Assembly: GCA_937900485.1 (NCBI GenBank)
Contig: CALCEL010000017.1
Span: forward strand, 1-64,000
Reading direction: 5' to 3'
Source of the DNA: an uncultured Prevotellaceae bacterium
GTDB taxonomy: Bacteria; Bacteroidota; Bacteroidia; Bacteroidales; Bacteroidaceae
Length of the DNA: 64,000 nt
The position numbers and the translations under genes are program-made. Below the pieces are notes generated by a model. That model had not been told where the DNA came from, did not search any database, and saw nothing but the letters and a program-made list of their open reading frames with translations. Shown in pieces: positions 25,706 to 36,000 of the stretch. Every line of letters starts with the position of its first letter. Position 1 is the stretch's first letter.

Positions 25706-26726
25706 AATTCTCCATTTGTTTTTTTGTACTCAGCAAACCACATGCGGCGAAGATATCCTGTCCGCGTGAAGCGCGTATCGTACATGTTATACCATGATTA
25801 TTCAGGTAATCACGGAAATGTATCATATTATCCTCATCGACCTCATTCAGATCAACACCGGGAATCTTATGCCATTTTATGAGATTCACCCTACATTCCA
25901 GGCCGCTCAACAAACTAACCAGTTCCTTACAGTGTGATAGACTGTCATTTTTTCCACCGAATAGAATATACTCGAACGTAACTCTTCTCTGATGACTCCA
26001 ATCGTACTTCTTCAAAAGTTCAATAATATCAGCTATCTCAAACTGTTTCTCAGCCGGCATTAGGCTAAGACGCTGCTCATGAAAAGGAGAGTGAAGGCTA
26101 ATGGCCAGATGACAGTCGCTGTCGTCCAGGAAACACTTGAGATTTTTCCTTAGTCCCACCGTAGAGACAGTAATTCTCCTCGGGCTCCATCCCCATCCAT
26201 AGTCAGCTATCATTATATCGAGAGATTTGATAACATTATCATAGTTATCGAAAGGCTCTCCCTGACCCATATAAACAATGTTAGTAAGTTTATCCCAATT
26301 TTCTACAGAATAAATCTGGTTAAGTATGTCCGTAACTGTCAGATGTCCGGAAAAACCTTGTTTTCCGGTTTGGCAGAACATACAATTCATCTTACATCCC
26401 ACCTGACAAGACACACACAAGGTGGCTCTCTCACCATCAGGAATATATACCGTTTCCACAAAAGCCCCATTAAGGGTTTTAAACAGATATTTCACCGTAC
26501 CGTCGACACTTCTCATAGATTCCTCAGGTTCACTGCATCCAATCATATAATCTTGTTCCAGCAGAGACCTGTGTTTCTTAGAGATATTTGTCATATCATC
26601 AATCGCGCGGACATGTTTTTCATAAATCCATTGTGCGATTTGCTTACCTGTAAATTTAGGCATACCGAGCTGCAGGACGATGTCCTGCAGCTCTGTAAGC
26701 GTCAAACCCAATAAAGGCTTCTTCAT
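25695..26726 (-). CDS. rlmN: 23S rRNA (A2503-C2) / tRNA (A37-C2) methyltransferase
   Basis: A 343-residue radical-SAM methyltransferase. The iron-sulfur motif is CKMNCMFC, with GQGEPFDNYD following; the catalytic Cys pair is supplied by the C-terminal AACGLLS and an earlier Cys. The N-terminal accessory domain (PKFTGKQIAQWIYEK) matches RlmN rather than Cfr. Full length. It leads a run of genes that ends with the HAD phosphatase at 19031, with an 88-bp gap after glyA. Confidence 0.94.
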   Translation of the reverse strand: MKKPLLGLTLTELQDIVLQLGMPKFTGKQIAQWIYEKHVRAIDDMTNISKKHRSLLEQDYMIGCSEPEESMRSVDGTVKYLFKTLNGAFVETVYIPDGERATLCVSCQVGCKMNCMFCQTGKQGFSGHLTVTDILNQIYSVENWDKLTNIVYMGQGEPFDNYDNVIKSLDIMIADYGWGWSPRRITVSTVGLRKNLKCFLDDSDCHLAISLHSPFHEQRLSLMPAEKQFEIADIIELLKKYDWSHQRRVTFEYILFGGKNDSLSHCKELVSLLSGLECRVNLIKWHKIPGVDLNEVDEDNMIHFRDYLNNHGITCTIRASRGQDIFAACGLLSTKKQMENYED

Positions 26727-26814
26727 TATATTTGCAAAGATTTTCTCTCACCACACCGACTGACGCAACTCAGTCACGTCCAAAGCATGGATTGGTGAGA
26801 CTTAATTTTTCATA

Positions 26815-28095
26815 TCACCAAGCGAAAAGAGGGTAGTTCTTCATAGTCTCGTTGACCTCGCCACGCACCTTGCTGATAACGTTCTCATCCTCTGGAGCGT
26901 TAAGCACCTCTTCTATCCATGCGGCGATCTTCACCATAAGATCCTCCTTAGCGCCACGTGTAGTAATCGCAGGAGTACCGAGGCGGAAGCCAGAAGTCTG
27001 GAAAGCGCTTCTTGTATCGAACGGAACCATGTTCTTGTTGATAGTTATATCCGCAGACACCAAAGCGTTCTCAGCCACCTTACCCGTCAAGTCAGGATAC
27101 TTACCACGGAGGTCGACAAGCATTGAGTGGTTGTCAGTACCACCAGAGACAATAGTGAATCCGCGCTTAGTGAGCTCATCAGCCAAGACAGCGGCATTTT
27201 TCTTCACCTGCTGCGCATAGTCCTTAAAGCTTGGGGCAAGTGCCTCGCCAAAAGCAACAGCCTTAGCAGCGATGACATGCTCCAGCGGACCACCTTGCTG
27301 ACCTGGGAACACAGCAGAATTCAAGAGCTGAGACATCTTCTTCACTACTCCCTTTGGAGTTGTGTAACCCCAAGGGTTATCGAAATCCTTACCCATGAGG
27401 ATAAGACCTCCACGAGGGCCACGAAGAGTCTTGTGAGTAGTCGTTGTCACGATATGGGCATATTTGACAGGATTCTCAAGAAGTCCAGCGGCAATAAGAC
27501 CAGCAGGATGCGCCATGTCAATCATAAGAAGAGCACCGACCTCATCCGCTATCTTACGCATACGAGCATAATCCCACTCACGGCTATATGCAGAACCACC
27601 ACCGATGATAAGCTTTGGCTTATTCTCCTTGGCGAGTTTCTCCATCTCATCATAATCCACTCTACCAGTCTCTTTGTTGAGATTGTATCCGACCGGATTA
27701 TACAAAATTCCTGATGTGTTCACATGAGAACCGTGAGACAAGTGACCACCATGGTCCAAGTTAAGACCGAGGAACGTGTCTCCAGGCTGAAGCACAGCAA
27801 GAAGAACAGCAGCATTAGCCTGTGCGCCAGAATGTGGCTGTACGTTAGCATACTCAGCACCGAAAAGCTTGCAGGCGCGGTCAATAGCTAACTGCTCAAT
27901 CTCGTCGACAACCTGACAACCTCCATAATAACGATGACCAGGATATCCTTCCGCATACTTATTCGTGCAGTAAGAACCCATAGCCTGCATTACTTGATCA
28001 CTGACAAAATTCTCTGAGGCAATCAACTCTATACCTTTGAGCTGACGCTGATGCTCTTTTTCAATGAGTGAGAAAATCTGTTCGTCTCTTTTCAT
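26815..28095 (-). CDS. glyA: Serine hydroxymethyltransferase
   Basis: A 426-residue PLP enzyme interconverting serine and glycine with tetrahydrofolate. It has IELIASENFVS, EGYPGHRYYGGCQ, the PLP-Lys segment TTTTHKTLRGPRGG and GTPAITTRG. Typical length. It has the best-supported promoter of the region (28169-28199) with a perfect palindrome just downstream of the predicted start site. Confidence 0.96.
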   Translation of the reverse strand: MKRDEQIFSLIEKEHQRQLKGIELIASENFVSDQVMQAMGSYCTNKYAEGYPGHRYYGGCQVVDEIEQLAIDRACKLFGAEYANVQPHSGAQANAAVLLAVLQPGDTFLGLNLDHGGHLSHGSHVNTSGILYNPVGYNLNKETGRVDYDEMEKLAKENKPKLIIGGGSAYSREWDYARMRKIADEVGALLMIDMAHPAGLIAAGLLENPVKYAHIVTTTTHKTLRGPRGGLILMGKDFDNPWGYTTPKGVVKKMSQLLNSAVFPGQQGGPLEHVIAAKAVAFGEALAPSFKDYAQQVKKNAAVLADELTKRGFTIVSGGTDNHSMLVDLRGKYPDLTGKVAENALVSADITINKNMVPFDTRSAFQTSGFRLGTPAITTRGAKEDLMVKIAAWIEEVLNAPEDENVISKVRGEVNETMKNYPLFAW

Positions 28096-28140
28096 TTTAA
28101 TTATATGTATTTAGTGCAAAAAATGTACGCTTTGACTTTC

Positions 28141-28159
28141 TGTGTAATTACATTACACA
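28141..28159. promoter_or_regulatory. Palindrome at the glyA transcription start, possible operator
   Basis: A perfect 8-bp inverted repeat TGTGTAAT-tac-ATTACACA lies directly downstream of the glyA -7 box, overlapping the predicted 5' end of the mRNA. It could be an operator or a 5' hairpin. Confidence 0.55.
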
Positions 28160-28168
28160 TACTCTCCG

Positions 28169-28199
28169 CAAAGTTAGTCATAATCACTATAGTATCAAA
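28169..28199 (-). promoter_or_regulatory. glyA promoter
   Basis: Read on the minus strand: TTTG (28196-28199), exactly 19 bp, then TAACTTTG (28169-28176), a full match to the Bacteroidetes -33/-7 consensus. Predicted start near 28161, giving a ~65-nt leader. Confidence 0.8.
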
Positions 28200-28533
28200 A
28201 AAAAACAAGTTTTTTATAACCGTGAGATTGGAATTATAACATTATTAAAGACTTTGAAGACAGATAAAAAGAACCATTCTCAACACACAAACAGCAGAAA
28301 TCATTCACGTCTGCGCTCCACTGTAACCGCTACATCGAGCATTCTGTCTGAGGATGAGTCGGAACACTTATGATGACGCGTATCGCCTCAAGTTGTCATG
28401 TGGGGTTAAGGAGATTTTGTGTCATTTTGCTTACAACGGAGTGTATATATACATATAACTGCGACTTAAGCAGTAACAAACATAGAGGGCTTAACTGTCT
28501 CAACACCATTACGGATTTTTGGTTATATAAAAA
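28200..28533. other. Non-coding gap between glyA promoter and maeB terminator
   Basis: No gene or known RNA recognised. The small + frame at 28370-28561 is compositionally poor and runs into the maeB terminator hairpin. A 16-bp string at 28242-28257 also occurs at 55629-55644. Confidence 0.5.
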
Positions 28534-28564
28534 GAGTCATCTAACACTAAGGATTAGATGACTC
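28534..28564 (-). terminator. Terminator of maeB
   Basis: Perfect 11-bp stem GAGTCATCTAA / TTAGATGACTC (28534-28544 with 28554-28564) with T5 on the minus-strand 3' side, about 30 bp past the maeB stop. Confidence 0.88.
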
Positions 28565-28595
28565 AACATTATAAAAAATAAAAAGTTATATTATC

Positions 28596-30887
28596 TTATT
28601 TAATCTTTCCTTTAATCTTCTCAACATAAGCGTCAATAGAAGCAATCGCAGTCACATTGACAATATCATGAACAGAAGACTCAGAGTCTGTGAAATGAAT
28701 TGGCTTGTTAAGACCCATCTGGATAGGACCGATAATCTCAACGTCCGGAGCCATAGCCTGAAGCAACTTGTATCCGCTGTTAGCAGCAGACATATTCGGG
28801 AACACCAAAGTGTTCACGTCTTTTCCGTTAAGACGAGTGAATGGGTACTTCTCATCTCTCAGATCCTTGTTGAGAGCGAAGTTAATCTGCATCTCACCGT
28901 CAACAAGCATATCCGGATACTGCTTCTGCAGGTTCTCGACAGCCTTATGAACATACAAAGGTGATCCGCACTCGTCTGTACCGAAGTCAGAATATGCAAT
29001 CATAGCCATGACAGGATCGTCATTGAAGAACTTAACAGTCTCGTAAGTCAGCTTAGCCACATCAACCAGGATGTCATTATTAGGGTGACGATTGATGAGA
29101 GTGTCAGATAGATAGTAAGTACCTTTCTTAGTGTTGACGATGTGCATAGCGCCGAATGTCTTGTATCCAGGACGAACGCCGATGATATCCTTAGCCACCT
29201 TGATAGTGTCAGTCTGCTTAGTGTAGAGTCCAGTGATGAACGCATCAGCATCACCTGTCTCCACCATCATCATACCAAAATAATTACGCTCGAACATCTT
29301 GTCGAGAGCCTCGTCGAACGTATACCCCTCACGCTGACGCTTGCTTGCCAAAGCTCTCGCATATCTCTCACGTCTCTCTGCCTCACGTCCATGACGCAGG
29401 TTTACAATCTCTATACCATCGAGAGACAGGTCGAGTTCCTGAGCTTTCTTGGAGATAATCTCCTCATTACCAAGAAGGATAGGGTGACAGATACCCTCAG
29501 CCTTAGCAGTCACGGCAGCCTTAATCATAGTAGGGTGCAATCCCTCAGCGAAGACAACTCTTTGTGGATGTTCACGCGCTGTGTCGTACAACTTCTGAGT
29601 GAGCTTAGTCTCTTGACCGAGCAACTGGCGTAAAGTCTTCTTGTATGCGTCCCAATCTTCGATTGGCTTTCTTGCCACGCCACTCTCGATGGCAGCTTTT
29701 GCCACGGCAGCGCTGACCTCAGTGATGAGGCGTGGGTCAACTGGCTTCGGAATGAAGTATTTTGGTCCGAACGTTAGGTCATTAACGTGATATACCTCAT
29801 TCACCACATCAGGCACCGGCTGCTTAGCCAAGTCAGCGATGGCGCGCACGGCAGCGAGCTTCATCTCCTCGTTGATAGCAGACGCATTCACGTCTAAGGC
29901 ACCACGAAAGATGTATGGGAAACCGATAACATTGTTAATCTGATTAGGATAGTCAGAGCGTCCTGTTGACATGAGCACGTCTGGACGACTTGCCATCGCA
30001 TCCTCGTAAGAAATCTCTGGAGTAGGGTTGGCGAGAGCGAACACAATAGGATTGCTTGCCATAGAACGTATCATATCCTGACTGAGGATATTACCCTTTG
30101 AGAGACCAAGGAACACGTCGGCACCCTTTATGGCCTCTTCTAAAGTCTTGACATCCTTGCGGTCTGTAGCGAACATCTTCTTCTGCTCAGTCAGGTTTGG
30201 TCTGTCAGAAGTAATCACGCCCTTAGAATCAAGCATGACGATATTCTCAATACGGGCACCGAGAGCCACGTAAAGCTTTGTACATGAGATAGCTGCCGCA
30301 CCGGCACCATTGACGACAATCTTCACATCTTCAATCTTTTTGCCCGCAACCTCCAATGCGTTGATAAGTCCGGCAGAAGAGATGATAGCAGTACCATGCT
30401 GGTCATCGTGCATGACAGGAATGTCGAGAGTCTTCTTCAGGCGTTCCTCAATATAGAAACACTCAGGCGCTTTGATATCCTCAAGGTTAATTCCTCCGAA
30501 TGTTGGGGCAATCTTCTCGACAGCCTCACAGAACTTCTCTGGGTCTTTCTCTGCCACCTCTATATCAAACACGTCAATGCCACCATATATTTTGAACAAA
30601 AGTCCTTTACCCTCCATCACAGGCTTACCACTCATGGCACCTATGTCACCGAGACCCAACACGGCCGTACCATTAGAAATCACAGCCACAAGGTTACCTT
30701 TATCCGTATACTTGTAAGCGGCATCCGGATTCTCCTGTATCTCTAAACAAGGAAACGCCACACCTGGAGAGTATGCCAAAGAAAGATCTGTCTGTGTACT
30801 ATGAGCCTTAGTAGGTATTACCTCAATCTTACCTGGCCTGCCTGTCTCATGATATTTGAGAGCGGCTTCTTTTGTGATTTTTACCAT
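28596..30887 (-). CDS. maeB: NADP-type malic enzyme fused to phosphotransacetylase-like domain
   Basis: A 763-residue MaeB-type hybrid. Residues 1 to about 430 are malic enzyme (SLAYSPGVAFPC, HDDQHGTAI, nucleotide-binding VVNGAGAAAISC, GLSKGNILS); residues about 435-763 are a phosphate acetyltransferase-like domain (VFAEGLHPTMIKAA through the GPIQMGLNKP ending) that normally binds acetyl-CoA for regulation. It decarboxylates malate to pyruvate. Monocistronic, with its own promoter and terminator. Confidence 0.94.
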   Translation of the reverse strand: MVKITKEAALKYHETGRPGKIEVIPTKAHSTQTDLSLAYSPGVAFPCLEIQENPDAAYKYTDKGNLVAVISNGTAVLGLGDIGAMSGKPVMEGKGLLFKIYGGIDVFDIEVAEKDPEKFCEAVEKIAPTFGGINLEDIKAPECFYIEERLKKTLDIPVMHDDQHGTAIISSAGLINALEVAGKKIEDVKIVVNGAGAAAISCTKLYVALGARIENIVMLDSKGVITSDRPNLTEQKKMFATDRKDVKTLEEAIKGADVFLGLSKGNILSQDMIRSMASNPIVFALANPTPEISYEDAMASRPDVLMSTGRSDYPNQINNVIGFPYIFRGALDVNASAINEEMKLAAVRAIADLAKQPVPDVVNEVYHVNDLTFGPKYFIPKPVDPRLITEVSAAVAKAAIESGVARKPIEDWDAYKKTLRQLLGQETKLTQKLYDTAREHPQRVVFAEGLHPTMIKAAVTAKAEGICHPILLGNEEIISKKAQELDLSLDGIEIVNLRHGREAERRERYARALASKRQREGYTFDEALDKMFERNYFGMMMVETGDADAFITGLYTKQTDTIKVAKDIIGVRPGYKTFGAMHIVNTKKGTYYLSDTLINRHPNNDILVDVAKLTYETVKFFNDDPVMAMIAYSDFGTDECGSPLYVHKAVENLQKQYPDMLVDGEMQINFALNKDLRDEKYPFTRLNGKDVNTLVFPNMSAANSGYKLLQAMAPDVEIIGPIQMGLNKPIHFTDSESSVHDIVNVTAIASIDAYVEKIKGKIK

Positions 30888-31035
30888 AATATATTGTTAT
30901 ATTTATAATTAATCATACATACGTAAGTCACGTCTTTCATAACATGACCTCTATCGTAACATTAGGATATACCACTGAAAATTGTATCTTTTTACCTTAC
31001 GGGATTATTAACAGTGTATTTTTACTTTACGGACG

Positions 31036-31068
31036 CAAAAATAGTATAAATTCGTAAGTAAAACCAAA
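31036..31068 (-). promoter_or_regulatory. maeB promoter
   Basis: Minus strand TTTG (31065-31068), 21 bp, TATTTTTG (31036-31043): full consensus match. It implies a ~140-nt leader. The remaining sequence of the 30888-31275 gap is AT-rich without a recognised feature. Confidence 0.75.
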
Positions 31069-31275
31069 ATATTCATAAAAGATTTATTATTTTCCATTAA
31101 TTAGACTCAAAAAAAGTGTTTTTCTCACAAAAACACCGATTTAAAAAGCATATTGAAAGTAATTTACGGTGTTTTACATAAATATGCGATGAAACATTCA
31201 TTATTTGTAGGAGTTTATAATGAACGTCCCCGCAGTTCTCTGTACGAGACTGTCTGACAACTGGTAAGAATCGTC

Positions 31276-31818
31276 TCAGCCTGAAGTATAATTTCCTTTG
31301 CCATCATCTTCCGCCACTAACATCACCTCATCGTTATGACCAAAGTCGTACGACGGTGTTCTCATGTCATTCAGGAAAATGTCATTTAACGTATACACCA
31401 ACGAGTTTAGTGTATTGTCGCGCTGCTTAGGACGCAACTCACATTCCCACACCGTAATCGTATGCCACCCCATGTGGGCAAGTTTAATCATCACCTCATG
31501 ATCTCTCTCATGGTTTCTGTTTATCTTATTAACCCAAAATGCCTTATTGGTGACAGGTATGCGACAGCATGAACTACTCTGGATAGTCCCATTTTCATAA
31601 ACGATATTATGTCCGTGCCAAAAACAACCGTTCACAAAGATACATGTCCTGTACTTCCTCAGGACGATGTCCGGTTTCCCCGGCAGACGGGAATAGTTGA
31701 GACGAAAACGGAATCCATGACGCCAAAGATAACGTCTCACCATCATCTCCGGCTTGGTATTCTTACTGTGAATAGCAGCCATATTATCATGTCGTTGTTT
31801 TTGTGAGATCTTATCCAT
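31276..31818 (-). CDS. vsr: Very short patch repair endonuclease (Vsr), orphan
   Basis: A 180-residue Vsr nuclease, which nicks 5' to T in T:G mismatches left by 5-methylcytosine deamination. Family landmarks: QRHDNMAAIHSKNTKPEMM, RYRLN-like FRFRLNYSRLPGKPDIV with catalytic Asp, IFVNGCFWHGH with its zinc/catalytic residues, and HMGWHTITVWECEL. The frame opens at a TTG (31842), but that codon lies inside the predicted promoter -7 box, so I use the ATG at 31818, which also matches the family start. No cytosine methyltransferase is in the window. A ~30-residue C-terminal extension follows the Vsr core. Confidence 0.9.
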   Translation of the reverse strand: MDKISQKQRHDNMAAIHSKNTKPEMMVRRYLWRHGFRFRLNYSRLPGKPDIVLRKYRTCIFVNGCFWHGHNIVYENGTIQSSSCCRIPVTNKAFWVNKINRNHERDHEVMIKLAHMGWHTITVWECELRPKQRDNTLNSLVYTLNDIFLNDMRTPSYDFGHNDEVMLVAEDDGKGNYTSG

Positions 31819-31839
31819 GTACAAATATATAATATGGTA

Positions 31840-31869
31840 CAAAATTAGCTGTTTTAATCAATATAGCAA
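31840..31869 (-). promoter_or_regulatory. vsr promoter
   Basis: Minus-strand TAATTTTG (31840-31847) matches TAnnTTTG; an imperfect -33 (TTGC) lies 18 bp upstream. It gives a ~11-nt leader to the ATG at 31818 and rules out the upstream TTG start. Confidence 0.55.
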
Positions 31870-31935
31870 TGCGAGGGGCGAAAAGGAACGCATACCATAA
31901 CGAGAAAAATCATGTATGAGATAGGGGAATAACGG

Positions 31936-32252
31936 ACAATTTGAGTTGAAACTAAATTTCCCATGCCTATTTTTTTGCAAAATTCAAGTTAACTTGCTGA
32001 TAATCTCAAAACAAAGCGTTCAAAAACCTTGTGTCTCTTTTTTGAAATTCTTAGGTTAGGATATAGTCTATACGCAGGTCTGAGAATTTAAAAATCCTAA
32101 CCTAAACTTTCCAGCGTCCTTACCTAAGAATTTCAGATGCCGAATAAGCTATGACAAAATACTTAAAAACATTTTTTCGTTGTCACGTATCAACGGAAAA
32201 AGGGGAGTTTCGAACAGTGCAAACGCATAGTTTAAATATGCAATTTGGTTAA
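31936..32252 (+). repeat. Dispersed structured repeat, copy B
   Basis: Second copy, same orientation as the one at 15525. The centre is almost identical to copy A over a stretch from GTGTCTC (about 32030) through the TATAGTCTATACGCAGGTCTG segment to AATCCTAACCT (about 32103). The CCTAACCT triplet of alternating sites is kept but the third has one change (CCTTACCT). The palindrome region reads TTTTTTCGTTGtcacgtaTCAACGGAAAAA with one arm change. It ends CAATTTGGTTAA. It lies upstream of vsr and downstream of the small lipoprotein gene. The 140 bp after it hold nothing recognised apart from a terminator. Confidence 0.85.
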
Positions 32253-32395
32253 CGCATTATATGATGAGTTATCGTGGGAAGAAAAGAGAGCATAGCCTTT
32301 GCGAGAAAAAAGATTAGCGGCAATATCATTGGTAGTCATGATGATAGCACTAACAAAAGCAAACAATATATTTATCGGACAGAAAGAAAAAAAAT

Positions 32396-32423
32396 AAAGC
32401 ATCAGTCCTGAGAACGATGCTTT
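32396..32423 (-). terminator. Terminator of the small lipoprotein gene
   Basis: AAAGCATC / GATGCTTT (32396-32403 with 32416-32423) followed on the minus strand by a T-rich run. Confidence 0.75.
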
Positions 32424-32448
32424 AATTGATTTGATATATAAGGTATCA

Positions 32449-32865
32449 TCACATTTCTGTGATCACCTCATCTTTTTCAAAGGTTTCCGGATCGAGCATG
32501 AAAGTTGTTTGTCTTGGGAGTGCGACCTTATTACTAATAAAATCCACAGCCACTCCAATCAAACCTCCGATTATGATATTTCCAAACACCCAAGGGTTAA
32601 CTTTTTTGTGAAGTACAATATCTGGATAACTGCCATTTTCCGCAGTCACTTTGATACGTTTACCTTCTATAGTATTGCTTTTCACGGAGATAGTGTAAGG
32701 CAACCTGACATTTTGGGCTATCTCCTTATCTGTCGCAATTGTAACTCGCTGATTCTTCATTCCTCCTCCAATAGTAATCTGTGGACTATTGCAATTCAAT
32801 ATTGTAGCACATGAGGTGAAAACAAATGTGGACAACAACACAACAAAAATATTAAGTTTATTCAT
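32449..32865 (-). CDS. Small predicted lipoprotein
   Basis: A 138-residue protein with a signal peptide and lipobox FVFTSC (Cys19). After a beta-rich region with PEGA-like character it has NPWVFGNIIIGGLIGVAVD (Gly-rich hydrophobic hairpin, about residues 91-109), a pattern seen in small Bacteroidetes lipoproteins whose C-terminal hydrophobic loop is conserved. I do not recognise a function. It stands alone with its own terminator. Confidence 0.7.
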   Translation of the reverse strand: MNKLNIFVVLLSTFVFTSCATILNCNSPQITIGGGMKNQRVTIATDKEIAQNVRLPYTISVKSNTIEGKRIKVTAENGSYPDIVLHKKVNPWVFGNIIIGGLIGVAVDFISNKVALPRQTTFMLDPETFEKDEVITEM

Positions 32866-32962
32866 AATACTTATTATTTACTACACTTTAAAAAAATTTC
32901 ATTAGTTCTGCATCAATATCTAAGTACGACTGCAAATAATATATAGAATATAGACAGGTTTA

Positions 32963-33010
32963 AACAATATCTCCTCACATGCAAGTATGCGCATGCGAGA
33001 AGATATTGTT
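32963..33010 (-). terminator. Large hairpin downstream of secA
   Basis: A 20-bp stem (32963-32982 with 32991-33010). Two positions pair as G-U only if transcribed on the minus strand, so it belongs to the secA transcript. It is followed by TTTAAACC rather than a long U tract. Confidence 0.75.
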
Positions 33011-33018
33011 GGTCAACA

Positions 33019-36000
33019 TCAAAGACCTTTACCGTGACAGTTCTTGTATTTTAATCCAGAACCACATGGACATGGGTCATTGCGTCCCACTTTTGGTCCG
33101 TTATTAACGATTGGCTGCAAAGGCTGCACGTCACGCGTGTCTTTTTGTGCCGCCGCACTCATCTCTGAAGGCTCACCATAGTTCTCCTTTGACTCGACAT
33201 AATTTGGTTTTGGCTGAGGTTTCTCCTCTTCAGCCTCCTGCACCTCCTCATTATCCAACTCAGGAATAGAGCAACGAGACAAGATGGATATCGTGTTATC
33301 GTTAATCTCATTAACCATATTATCGAACAACTTCACAGACTCAAGCTTGAAAATCAACAACGGGTCTTTCTGCTCGTATGAGGCGTTCTGTACAGACTGC
33401 TTCAACTCATCCAAGGCTCGCAGATTCTCTTTCCATGCGTCGTCGATAGTGTGGAGAAGGATTATCTTCTCGAAAGCGACAATAAGGTTCTCACACTTAG
33501 TGTCATAAGACTCTTTCAGTGACACTTTTAGGAACATACAGCGATTATCGCCCAATGTGATTGGCACACGTACTTTGACCTCATTGATGTGAGCATACTT
33601 GTCAACATTATCCTCATAAGCCTTCTTGATGACCTTATAGGCAGTTGATGACAGACGGTTAGTTCTCTCTTTGAAGTTAGACATAACAGCATCGAATGTT
33701 TCATCCTCAAGCTGTTCGTGGTTCTTATTCTCCAAGTCATCAACAGAGAATGGCACCTGCATAGCGAAGATACGCAAGAAGTCCTCTCTGACGTCGTCGT
33801 AGTTTCTGTTCTTAAGGATATGAAGCACTCGGTCCCATATCATGTTAGAGATGTCCATACCTATACGCTGTCCCATAAGCGCGTGACGTCTACGCTCATA
33901 GATGACCTTACGCTGACGGTTCATGACGTCGTCATACTCGAGGAGACGTTTTCTTACACCGAAGTTATTCTCCTCCACCTTACGCTGCGCGCGCTCAATA
34001 GACTTGTTGATCAATGGATGCTCAATCATCTCGCCATCCTCGAATCCGAGCTTATCCATGATTTTTGAGATACGTTCAGAAGCGAACAGACGCATAAGTT
34101 TGTCCTCAAGAGAAACATAGAAGACAGATGATCCCGGGTCACCCTGACGACCGGCACGACCGCGCAACTGACGGTCCACACGACGGCTTTCGTGACGCTC
34201 TGTACCGATAATGGCGAGACCACCTGCGGCCTTAACCTCGTCAGAGAGCTTGATATCAGTACCACGTCCCGCCATGTTAGTAGCGATGGTCACGATAGAA
34301 CGCTGTCCAGCCTGAGCCACGATGTCCGCCTCTTTCTGATGCAACTTAGCGTTAAGCACATTATGCTCAATCTTACGCAACTGAAGCATCTTTGAGAGCA
34401 TCTCGGAAATCTCTACAGATGTCGTACCTACGAGAACAGGACGACCCGCGTTCACCATTCTCTCGATCTCCTCAATGACAGCTTTGTATTTTTCCCTGTT
34501 AGTCTTATAGACGCGGTCATTCAAATCCTGACGGGCTATTGGCCTGTTGGTAGGTATCTCCACCACATCAAGCTTGTAGATATCCCAGAACTCACCAGCC
34601 TCAGTGATGGCAGTACCAGTCATACCTGACAACTTATGGTACATACGGAAGTAATTCTGAAGAGTGATAGTGGCGAATGTCTGTGTGGCAGCCTCCACCT
34701 TGACTCTTTCTTTCGCCTCAACAGCCTGATGTAAACCGTCAGACCAACGACGTCCCTCCATAATACGTCCTGTCTGCTCATCGACGATTTTCACCTCACC
34801 ATTCATCACCACATAGTCGTCGTCCTTGACAAACATAGTGTAAGCCTTCAGCAGCTGCTGTATTGTGTGCACGCGCTCTGCCTTGATAGCATAGTCACGC
34901 ATAATGTCATCTTTCTTGGCTAACTTGTCTTCTTCCGACATACCTTGATTCTCCAAGTTAGACAACTGTGAGGCGATATCCGGCAACACGAAGAACTGGT
35001 CGTCACCGACAATCTTTGCGATAAGGTCATTTCCCTTGTCAGTCATCTCGACAGACTTCATCTTCTCATCCACAACGAAGAACAACGGGCTGGTAGCCTC
35101 TGGCATTCGGCGGTTGTTATTCTCCATGTAAATCTCCTCTGTCTGTATGAGTCCAGTCTTGATACCCGGTTGTGACAGATACTTCACCAAGGCGTTGCTC
35201 TTAGGCATTCCCTTGTATGCTCTGAACAATGACAGGAATCCCTCAACAACCTCGTCTTTTTCATCACTGTCAATAAGTTTCTTCGCCTCAGTGAGATAGC
35301 CCTGAGTAAGTTTTCTCTGAGCTTCCACCAACTGCTCAACGATAGGACAGTACTGCTCATACATCTGAACTTCACCCTTTGGAATAGGACCACTGATGAT
35401 AAGCGGGGTTCTGGCATCATCGATAAGGACTGAGTCCACCTCGTCCACAATAGCATAGTTATGCTGACGCTGAACCAGCTCACTCGGATCCATGGCCATA
35501 TTGTCACGCAGATAGTCAAAGCCGAACTCGTTATTTGTTCCGAACGTGATATCCGCCTTATAAGCGCGACGTCTCTCCTCTGAGTTAGGACGATGCTTGT
35601 CAATACAGTCGACAGACAGTCCATGGAACATATACAGAGGTCCCATCCACTCAGAATCTCGCTTAGAAAGATAATCGTTGACAGTCACGACATGCACACC
35701 ATTTCGAGTGAGGGCATTAAGGAATACTGGTAAAGTAGCGACAAGTGTCTTTCCCTCACCGGTAGCCATCTCTGCGATTTTTCCCTGATGAAGCACAATA
35801 CCTCCGAAGAGCTGCACGTCATAGTGTATCATGTTCCATATGGTATCATTACCACCTGCATTCCAATGGTTGTGCCATATAGCGTTGTCACCGTCAATCT
35901 CGACAAAGTCTTTTCCCTCTGCCGCCAACTCACGGTCGAAATCTGTCGCCTTTACGACAACAACACCGTTCTCGGCGTTAGCAAAACGTCTCGCTGTATC

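Noticed and set aside
27127..27714. 195-residue + frame antisense to glyA
   Set aside because: Fully inside the well-matched glyA gene; composition typical of a reverse frame.
31819..31842. TTG start of vsr at 31842
   Set aside because: The codon lies inside the predicted -7 box, and family alignment favours the ATG at 31818.
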